This document shows, one piece after another, positions 55,441 through 64,000 of a stretch of DNA of 64,000 nt; the first letter of the stretch is position 1; each line of letters opens with the position of its first letter. The notes below the pieces were generated by a model. That model saw nothing but the letters and a program-made list of their open reading frames with translations. It was not told the DNA's origin and did not search any database. The translations under genes and the position numbers were made by a program. The stretch is from the NCBI RefSeq assembly GCF_000499845.2, contig NC_023759.2, positions 21,906,716 to 21,970,715 on the forward strand, given 5' to 3'. This DNA comes from Phaseolus vulgaris. Lineage: Eukaryota > Streptophyta > Magnoliopsida > Fabales > Fabaceae.

Positions 55441-55823
55441 AACAAACATTTAAAAAAAATAACAAACTTACTATAACGGTTATTGCAATATATGACATAA
55501 AAGTTTGATTTACTATTCGGGTGGTAGAAAACCACTTATTATGACGATTCTAATGAGAACAATCAACTAAGTCACATTTTCTTTTCTATGACTGTTCTAG
55601 AAATACCAGTCAAAGAAAGTTCCATCTGAACATACTATGACAAATATTTTGGCACATTTTATGATAGTTTATATACAATAGTCATAGTAAGTCAACTTAC
55701 TATGTCATTTTTTCAACCGATATAGAAAGTGCAAATTTTTTATATCGCTTGAATTTATATCGCCATAGAACCATCATAAAAAGTCATGTAGAATTGTCAT
55801 AGAAAGTCCTTTTTGCACTAGTG

Positions 55824-56698
55824 ATTGTATTTATTTAAATTAGTTTAATATTTTTCCTTATCTTATTTAGTTTTCGTTGAAAATTATTAATGACTTTTCA
55901 TAAGAATGAATTCAAGTTTAATTTTTTTTTACAAATAGATTAATGGTTTTTCATTAATGAATGTCTCCTTTAAAGTAAAACAAATTTAAAATTCAAGAAA
56001 TGGTCAATGTAAATGTTGTTTATTTTTTCCATTATCATATTATTAATGTGCATTTTAGATATAGATTGTAGGAGATAAAAGAAAAAAACTCAAGAATTTA
56101 TATAGGTTTAATTTTACATTAGTGCTACATCTTGTTATTTCACTCTAATTAAGCCTATCCCTTACTTTTCAAATTTTATTGGATTCACATAACTATATCT
56201 CCTAGTCTACTTGTAAAATCGTATCACAAACTAACATCATTGAAACACTTAACCAATATCTAAATACTCATTCAAAATTAGACATTTGGACATACTTCAA
56301 TTCAAGATATAAAAAGAAAATGAAGGTAATCCACTATCCTATTAGTCTAATCAATGATCTTGAAACCCCTATTTGCTTGAATAATTTAAAGAAGTCATTT
56401 TTTTTTTCACTTCCAGAGGTTATCTCAAAATTTAGAAAAGTTTCAAAACCTTTAAATGGATTATTTTAAGATTGTTTAACTAACTTTCTTATATAACTAT
56501 TATTTTTAATGAATTAAATTTTTTAATCCATTGAAATAAACTCTAGTGCATTGTTTAAATTTTTTCATTTTAATCCATTAAAATCACTCAAATGTGAAAT
56601 TTAAATAATTTTAATTGATTAAAATGTCAATTTTATCAATTAAAACATCAACTTTGATTAAAACATTAATTTAAAAGAAATAAGTGACATGATAAAAA
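55824..56698. other. AT-rich stretch, nothing recognised
   Basis: No gene seen. Confidence 0.5.
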
Positions 56699-56921
56699 TA
56701 TTTAAGGTAAAAACCAAATAGATAATATTATAATATTGATTAAATACAAAACAATAATTAGTTTGTTTATTGAGTAAAAATAGACCACTAGTAGAAGAGT
56801 TTGCATAAAAATGTTTTAAGATAAAAACCAAATAGATATTATTATAATATGGTTAAGTAAAAAAAATAATTAATTTGTTTATTGAGTAAAAATTGATCAC
56901 TAGTACGAGAGTTTGTACAAT
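56699..56921. repeat. Diverged tandem duplication (about 112 bp, two copies)
   Basis: AAAAACCAAATAGATA, AATTTGTTTATTGAGTAAAAA and CACTAGTA(G/C) occur in order in both halves (56699-56808 and 56811-56921). Confidence 0.75.
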
Positions 56922-58030
56922 GTATATTGTTAAATTTCATATCATATCATGCTTATAACAACACACATAACAATGTTCATAAAATGTTTATAACAATGTT
57001 CATTCAAAGATTTTTTAGGTTTTTATTGAAGATAACAATGTCGATACAAAGATTTTAAAGTAGAGAAGGATTTCACTAACATTTTAACACTTTCTAATTT
57101 GTTCATTTTTTTTTTCTTGAAAAGTAGCTTTATATAGAGTGTAAAAGAAAGAATCATTGTAAATCATTTTCTTCTTGTTGAGAGTTTCACACTCAGATAT
57201 AACCATTTTTATGTGTTAGAACTAACGAGAACGTAAATATGCATTAAATGTGCTCTATGTGACTTTAAATGCTTATCTCATCTTCAAATAACATTTCAAT
57301 AGTTGACAATACTTATGAGACCTAGTCAGATACATTGTTACCCAAATAAGGGTAAAAGTGAGAATCATACGCGCAATATAGCTTTGTTAGAGTTGACATA
57401 TGCTTGTATCAGGATGGTAGTTGATGCAAAGCAGTTTTAGGTCATATCCCAAAAACTTATAATGTTAACATAAGCTTTAGCGAATAATCTCGGTAGACTA
57501 ATGACAAAAACATTTCACATAATAAGTTTGGAGAATATATTTGTTAAGTACACCGTCAACTTAAGATTGTGTTTATCATCTGATCAAGATTTTGCTTATC
57601 AAACAAAGCAAAAAACTAGAAAGTATTATACTGTCTATCAGAAAAAAAACATTTGTGTCTTATATTATCTTCTTGCTTACACACACATATATTATTGCAA
57701 AAGAGAAGACGTAAAATTTTATCTTTAAAAATATCATAAAATAGTTATTTAAAAAAATGAAGTTTCTCCTTACACCTCCAATGCTTCTCCCCATACCTCC
57801 ATATATTTTTATAATTTCAATCCTACCCTTACCAATATATGTTAGGGTTTTAGTTTTGTGTGTGACTTGTTTTTCATTTTGAAGGTGTGTTGGTTCATTG
57901 TGGTGATTGTTTGTGGGTGCTTATGAGTTTTGGTGGTGGTTGATGGTGATGAATGTTGGGGGTTGTTGTAAGTTATGTGTTGTTTTGCACTATTTTCTTT
58001 TATGTATTTTTTTTTCATTTTGTTCGTGTA
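56922..58030. other. AT-rich stretch, nothing recognised
   Basis: 57840-57960 is T/G-rich (TGGTGGTTGATGG). No supported gene. Confidence 0.5.
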
Positions 58031-58032
58031 TA

Positions 58033-58262
58033 CCAGATTGTACAATCCGTAACACCTTCATTGTGTAATATACGTTTAGAATTGTACAATCTGAAATACA
58101 TTTTAGAAATACATTATGCCTTGTACAATTCTAAAGGTCATCCTGGATTCGGTTATACCTTCCAGATTGTACAATCTGGTATGTTATTATAAAATAAATA
58201 TCGGATTGTACAATCTAGTAGGTATTACTGGATCAGGATATACCTATCAAACTATACAATGT
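58033..58262. repeat. Array of ATTGTACAAT palindromes
   Basis: AGATTGTACAATCT-type palindromes occur at about 58034, 58079, 58112, 58163, 58203 and a decayed sixth near 58248. Spacing is 33-51 bp; flanking text differs except for GGTATACCT-like words. Confidence 0.75.
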
Positions 58263-60470
58263 GATATCAACACAACATAAAATACAAGGTGCAAAAATAG
58301 TGCAACAATTCCAATACAAAACAAAAAAAAAAAATAAACTTGTCTTCCAGTACAATGCAACTCTTTCAACATGCTTCAACCTCTCTCAAACAACGAAACT
58401 CTCTCTTACATAAATGCTTTTAGACAACCATAGAGGTGTTACCCTCAGGAGAACTAAGATGATGCATCAACTCCACAAGAATAACAAAAAGTAGGAATGT
58501 GATGTAAAATTAAAAAAGAATTACAATATTTAAATTTTTTAAAAAGTAAAAAAATGACATTTCACATTTTATATGGAGATATTGAAGAAACCAATGAAAA
58601 TATAAGGAAAATAAGCCTTTAAAAAATATAAATAATTTCTAAACAAGTATTTATTAGATAAGTAGATGAAAAAAACATGAAAAAAGTTTTTTAATTAGAC
58701 AACCATTTTTGAGCCCATGCTATTCTGTAAATGTTTCTTATTTTCAAATATGAATCTGTCAGATATTTTAATTTTGTGTCAGTAAATAGTTGGTTTATAA
58801 TGTACTTGGATTGTGACCAATTGTTTATTATGTTATTCAAGGGACACACCAATTAATGCTAGAAATGGAGAGAGTGAGAAACCTCACTCATGTGGACTGT
58901 TATTTAGCAACTACTTTATCTATTACCGTTAGATATAATTCATTATTCTTAAAGCTACATAAAACTCGATTTATTAATTAGCCCAGTTGGATATGAGATT
59001 TAATTTAGTTCAAAAAAGTTAAATTTATAAATAGTTTTATTTTGTTTTTCATTTTAAAAAGATGTTGTCAAATAAAGATAGAAAAGAGAAGCCATTAGTT
59101 CAACTAACCTACTTCTAGTTAATATATTTATTACACTACCAAAGAAGCAAAGCATGTGGCTGGCATTCTCGTAATAACTGCCTAGGAGTTTGATAAGAAG
59201 CCTTAAATTGCAAAAACAACTTCTTTTAGCTACTTAACATCTTATTTATTACTGGTAAATAATAAAACTTTTATTTATTTTTATTCTTTACTAGTTCAAT
59301 TCTTTACGAAACCCTTTTTTTACGGTTTATTTTATTTATTTTATTATCAATAAAAATAAATAAATTAAAAAGAACAAGTATATATATCTTCTTGATAGTA
59401 TGCATATCCACATTTTTATAACGATAAGAAATAGTTAATGCAATTAAATTTTGATATATAATAAAAAATAATTGTTAAAACGTAAAAAGTAAAATTATAA
59501 TAAAATATGTGTAAAAACAATTTATTTTTATTAGTTGTTATAGTTATACTGTAAAAATAGTTTATATCTTTTATATCATTAGAGATAGTTTCTTATAATA
59601 ATAAAAACTAAAAAATTGATTGAGAAATAAAATAAATTGTTCTAAAAATTAATTTTCATAATTAATTGTTTTGGTTGGCGTGAATAGTTGAGGCACATAA
59701 GGATATATATGGCACTAGATATTGACAAAACCCATTATTTCGTCGACAAAGAACTCAAACGGTTTCATCCTTCATGACAAGTTCCTATGAAGGGCAACTT
59801 TTTTGCAAAATTATTAATTTGGAAAAATCTAAATGTATATAGATAATTTGTTTTTGGATGAAAAAAGTATTCCTAAACACAATCTTATTTCTTTTTAATT
59901 TTCATATTGAAGTTTAAAATATTTTTAAAATTAATGTAAATTTGTATTTTTATTTTTTAAGTTAAGTTGAAGTAAGTTTGACTTTGGTTTAAATTAACTT
60001 ACATAAAGGTGTGCCTACAAATATAATTTCAATTTCAATTTAAAAAACTAAAGTTATGAATTTCTACATTAATTTAAGAAAGAAAAAACTAAATCAAGCT
60101 AAAAAAAACACGATTATTTCTTTGTAAATTTATATCTTATACATTTATATTTTCTAAATGTGATTTATTTATTTAGACATTTTTTAAAAAAAATTATTCC
60201 AATCGGTAATTGTGGAGAACAATATTTTTTTTAATGGTTTGGGTTTGTTATTAGAAGTTTTTTAGGATATTTTTTTAATGTATGAAAGTGTGATGATAGA
60301 AATAATAAGAATATTCACGCACAAAATCTTTCCATAAAAGGGTATGCTATAGAATGAAGAAAGTACAAAAGTTATTATTGTTGTTGTGGACTAAATATTG
60401 AAACAAATTTAAAGGATAACAAATAAGTATTGTAATACTTATTATAAATCACACTCCGAAGGATTTTGGT
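58263..60470. other. AT-rich stretch, nothing recognised
   Basis: No gene, RNA gene or element ends identified. Confidence 0.5.
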
Positions 60471-60700
60471 ACGGTTAGAATTTGTGTGGGTGATCGTTCG
60501 TTCTCTAGTTTGGTGGTGGACGATGGTGGCACAGGGGTCGTGGTGCTAGTTGTGGCAGCGCGATAGTCCGTTGAGACGCTGGTTGTGGTGTGGTGACTAT
60601 CTACGTCTGCATCCAAGGTGTATTCTTTCCTTAAATTTTTTCTTGGAAATTATATTGCACACAACCAAAGTTGCCACCTTTTTCATGTAGTCAATTCTAA

Positions 60701-60850
60701 TTTGTGGTAAAGTTAAGATTTTTATCAAAATTTGCGGTAAAGTCAAGTTTTTTTATCAAAATTTGTGGTAAAATCACGATTTTTATCGAAATTTGTGGTA
60801 AAATCACAGTTTTTATCAACATTTGTGGTAAAGTCAAGATTTTTAGGTGG
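60701..60850 (+). repeat. 30-bp tandem repeat, five copies
   Basis: TTTG(T/C)GGTAAARTYA followed by (A/C)(A/G/C)RTTTTTATC repeats from 60701, 60731, 60762, 60792 and 60822. An open frame from 60704 reads through as ten-residue units such as KICGKITIFI, which continue into the LINE ORF1-like frame region. Confidence 0.85.
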
Positions 60851-60896
60851 TGCGGCCAGTGGGACGTTGGCGACTGGAGTGAGCTGTTGTTAGCCT

Positions 60897-61922
60897 TTGA
60901 GTATGAAGGAGGGCTCTACGGGTTTCCTCATCCCATGGCCTTATTTGATGGACCGAGAAGAGTTTCCTAATAAGAAAGAGTCTGTTATGCCAGGCCAAAG
61001 TAAGACTTTTGCTCAGCCTTTGGGAAATACATGTGACATTCCTTTGTCCAAACTACCTAATCCTTGTATTAAGGGATACATGGTTGTTGTCCCGGTTGAT
61101 GAGGCAAATTACTTGGCTGGTCTTGAGGATTGCAAGACCCATTTGCATGGTCGGATTATTGTATCTAAGGGGGATAAACCTCTCACACACCTTGACTTGA
61201 CTAAAATGTTGCAGCCGGTGTGGAAGGCTCTTGGACCGTGGAAACCAATCCCTCTTGGGAAGCATTTTTATGAGTTTGAGTTTGCTTCTTTAGAAGACAT
61301 GTGATGGGCCATCAGGATGAGTTCATTGCAGTTATCTCCTAATTTCTTGAGATTGTTTGCCTGGACAAAAGACTTTGTTCCAACTACTATGAAGAGTACT
61401 AAAACTCAGGCCTGGGTTAGAATCTACCATTTGCCTTTGGAGTATTGGAGACCAAGGGCGATATTTTCCATCACCAAAGGTCTTTGTACCCCTTTGTCTT
61501 TGGATGATCATACCATGAGAAAGAATAGGGTTTTGTTTGCTAAAGTGTTGGTGGATATTGATCTGTTGTCCCATTTTCCCGATCACCTCTTGGTTGAACG
61601 TCCATACTTTGCTTTTGTAGTTGATGTGGAATATGAATGGCTCCCTGCATTTTGCTCTCATTGTAAGATGATTGGGCATGAGCTTGCTCAATGCCGCGTG
61701 ATTCATGATCAATGTCGTGTTCCTAGACCTCAAGATAAACCTTCTCAGAAGACAACTCCTAATGAATGGGAACAGGGGAGGGTTGCAGTTCCTAACCAAC
61801 GTAAAGAGTATCGGAATAAAGATCTGCAATCGAAGCTCGTGGAAGGCCCTATTGATAAATTGACAATTGATGCTCCTGACGAGACTAATGCAGGGTCACT
61901 CCTAGGTCACCTTGCTTTCTAA
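60897..61922 (+). pseudogene. LINE-2 ORF1: DUF4283 and CCHC knuckle
   Basis: One frame interrupted by TGA at 61302-61304 (LEDM|stop). The first part holds LAGLEDCKTHLHGRIIVSKGD and GPWKPIPLGKHFYEFEF; the second LRLFAWTKDF, AWVRIYHLPLEYWRPRAIFSI and the zinc knuckle CSHCKMIGHELAQC (about 61653-61695). This is the DUF4283 plus knuckle layout of plant LINE ORF1 proteins, which bind RNA. The start is unclear. Confidence 0.8.
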
Positions 61923-62418
61923 TAAAATATATGGTGGGGAGGATGATTTTTCAATATGCTTCCTCTCGAGGATGCCTCGGATCATGATAGGTCCTCACCT
62001 AGGCAAGGGTTGTTCACTTCCACTTTGAATATTTCATAACCGGGGATGGTAAGGAATTCACCTGCTGTTATACAAGCCAAGGGCTTAGAGTCACAACTTG
62101 TAGTACATTCAGTTACGACATTATTGATGATCATCATGTGGAGGTCTCAGCTGTTGTGGTTGTACCATCTTCGTCACGTCCTACCTCTCCTAGGAGGGCT
62201 AAATCACATGGGGATACTATAGCACCAATTAAGACTCCTATTGATGGTCATCATGTGGACGTCTCTGCTATTGTGACTGTAACATCTCTGTTGCGTCATA
62301 CCTCCCCTTGGAAGGCTAAATCTCTTGAAGATGTTAAAGCACCACTCCCCAATAATAATATGTTGGTCCTGCAAAATCATTTGTCCTGCAATAAGGAAGT
62401 TCTCTCTACAACGTCACA

Positions 62419-64000
62419 ATGAAGGTCTCTTCATTTTTCTGGAATATTAGAGGACTGGGAAATCACAAAACTATGGTAATGTTGATTAGTTTACTTAAAC
62501 TACATAAACCCTTCTTGGTTTTTCTTGCTGAACCTATGATGTCGTACACTGATGCTTTCAATGTTCTTTTCAAATCTATTAATATGCATTTGGTGGCTAC
62601 AACTTCTATTGTTAATAAAGCTGCTAAGCTTTGGTGTTTGTTGGTTCCTTATCTTGTCTAAAATTTCTTGGTCAATGATCAGTTTATTTCTGTAACTTTC
62701 CTTCTACATGATAAATGCTTTACCTTTGTAGGTGTTTATGGTGCTAACACATACTTGGTTAGATGGTTTTTGTGGAAGGATCTTAGTTTCTTCACAGGGC
62801 CTAGATGTATTTTGTGAGATTTTAATGTTGTGCTCTCGGTGGATGATTGCAGGGGGGGTGGCTCCTAATCAGGTTTCTTGTAATGAATTCCTTGATTGGA
62901 TTAATACTAATGATCTTTCTTGTATGCCTTTATTGGATCTTGTTATACTTGGTGTAATGGAAGGAGAGGGTTGCATAGAATTCATAGAAGACTGGATAGG
63001 GATTTATGTAATCGAGTGTGTCTAGATGAATAAGATTCTTGTACTTATTAGGTTCTTGTTAAAAATTGTTATGTTCATTCCTTTATGCTTGCTAGTCTTG
63101 CTAGTAATTCTTTAAGGAAGGTTAACAATTTTGGTTTCCTTTCTATGTGGCTTCAGGACACTTCGTGTATGAAGCTTATTCATGATTCTTGGACTAATAA
63201 GGTTGTTGGTTGTTCTATGTTTATTTTGCAACATAAGTTAAAAAGGTTGAAAATTGAGCTCCGAGACTAGAATAAAATTTCTTTTGGTAATGTTCACAAT
63301 GCAGTTCTTCTTAAGCAGGGTCTTGTCCTTGGTATTCAACAAAACTTAGAGACTATTAACTTGTTTGATATTGATGGGCTTCTCTATCGAGAAAAGATTG
63401 CCAAGGAGGAGCTTGATCATGCTCTTCAATGTCAATATTTGTTTTGGAAACAAAAGGCTAAGGTGTTATGGTTTAAAGATGGGGATTGAAATACTGCTTT
63501 TTTCCATGTTGTGCTCAAGAGGAGAAATAATTCTAGTGGGATTCATCGTCTACGAATTGATAAATAAGGTTATTGAACTCATTGAGGATTATATTTTGGA
63601 CTTTTATAAAAATCTTTATGCTGAGTCTATTTCTAATGTTCCAGATACAAGTAATATGAAATATTTTATTGGTACTTATATTCCTGAGCTAGTTTCCTCT
63701 GAGGAGAATATGATGTTGATTAAATGTCCTGATTTTTTGGAACTCAAGAATGTTGTTTTTATTGTTAATGGTAATAGTGATCCTGGTCCTGATGGTTTTG
63801 GTGGTGTTTTCTATCATTCTTGCTGGGAAATTATTGGGATAGATGTTTGCAATGTTGTTCAACAGTATTTTAAAGAAAACTGGGTTCTCTTTGGAATAAA
63901 CAGTAATGTAGTATCTCTTATTCATAAGATTCAGGGTGTTGACTGCATTAAAAATTACAAGCCAATTGTTGTTGCTAAGTTCAAATTTAAGATTATTTCC
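62419..64000 (+). pseudogene. LINE-2 ORF2 fragments (endonuclease, start of reverse transcriptase)
   Basis: ATG 62419 gives MKVSSFFWNIRGLGNHKT, the typical start of the APE-like nuclease, then LVFLAEP. Stops and shifts break it at about 62659, 62816 and later; DFNVVLS (about 62819) fits the GDFN motif. Further on are LQHKLKRLKIELRDWNKISFGN and WFKDGD (63200-63490), and DPGPDGFGGVFYHSCWEI (about 63780-63830), the RT N-terminal block. The rest lies past the window. Confidence 0.75.

Larger units (their letters stand above)
53946..55823 (+). mobile_element. CACTA (En/Spm-like) DNA transposon remnant, 3' part
   Basis: The right end reversed is CACTAGTGCAAAAAGGACTTTC, a CACTA-class terminus (ends 55823). 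Inside are decayed pieces of a Ulp1-type cysteine protease ORF, which many plant CACTA elements carry, then a 91-bp tandem array and motifs such as TTACTATG and CTATGAC in both orientations near the end (55480-55810). The left end and the transposase were not found. Confidence 0.6.
60870..64000 (+). mobile_element. Second LINE family, decayed, cut by the window edge
   Basis: In order: ORF1-like protein with DUF4283 and zinc knuckle (60897-61922), a linker (61923-62418) with a duplicated GATCATCATGTGG(A/G)(G/C)GTCTC(A/T)GCT motif (about 62130 and 62247), an endonuclease start (62419), and a broken endonuclease-to-RT stretch to the edge. Different from the other LINE by sequence. Confidence 0.8.

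Noticed and set aside
57842..58045. Minus-strand frame rich in Thr, His and Lys
   Set aside because: Simple T/G-rich sequence; no domain or splice context.
1..64000. tRNA, rRNA or other structured RNA genes
   Set aside because: None recognised on reading both strands; weak or short candidates could be missed without a covariance search.

Overview
This is a piece of a plant nuclear chromosome, almost certainly a eudicot. The nested retroelement types and scattered CAACCGGTTG-type palindromes suggest a Phaseoleae legume (bean or cowpea relatives); that last step is inference. One host gene is readable end to end: an eight-exon MATE transporter on the minus strand (24917-30535). Nearly everything else is transposable elements, nested in each other, in AT-rich intergenic DNA.

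Left part (1-23703). The window opens in the GC-rich 3' ends of two Tat-lineage Ty3/Gypsy elements, called Z (1 to about 1230) and A (to its LTR at 4662-5840). A borders the interior of a minus-strand Ty1/Copia element whose gag (6240-8237) is interrupted by a LINE 3' fragment. The 5' LTR of this Copia starts at 8299 and ends at 23703: three LTR pieces are separated by a short-repeat element that itself holds the complete Tat element B (8757-20711, 797-bp LTRs, target duplication CTTAT), and by solo LTR C (22022-23211, duplication GGTTG). B has gag-pol on the plus strand and a second, spliced gene on the minus strand between pol and the 3' LTR. A carries a diverged copy of the same antisense gene with an intron at the same position and phase.

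Middle (23704-41350). The MATE gene has a 3.4-kb first intron holding a deleted Tat element (D). Beyond it lie AT-rich DNA, an array of TAATCGATTA-like palindromes, a deletion-derivative LTR element (35276-38965) with two further solo LTRs inserted (36008-36773 and 37035-37914, both with perfect 5-bp duplications), and remnants of Copia LTRs.

Right part (41361-64000). An essentially full-length minus-strand L1-type LINE (41361-48485, 9-bp duplication) has ORF1 with RRM and DUF4283-like regions and ORF2 with endonuclease, reverse transcriptase and zinc-binding regions; both ORFs are broken. A 5'-truncated plus-strand relative ends at about 53110. These two and the fragment inside the Copia gag share a 3'-terminal hairpin. 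Then come a small element with CATTAGTG-type ends, a CACTA transposon remnant with a Ulp1-like protease fragment and 91-bp repeats, an array of ATTGTACAAT palindromes, and a second, different, decayed LINE running off the right edge.

The most interesting object is the antisense gene of the Tat elements: spliced, with an N-terminal domain shared with plant 'gypsy-type transposon' proteins, a Pro/Ser-rich linker, a long coiled coil and a conserved C-terminal VVDG(K/R)VVP tail. All boundaries come from reading the sequence; no database search was possible.
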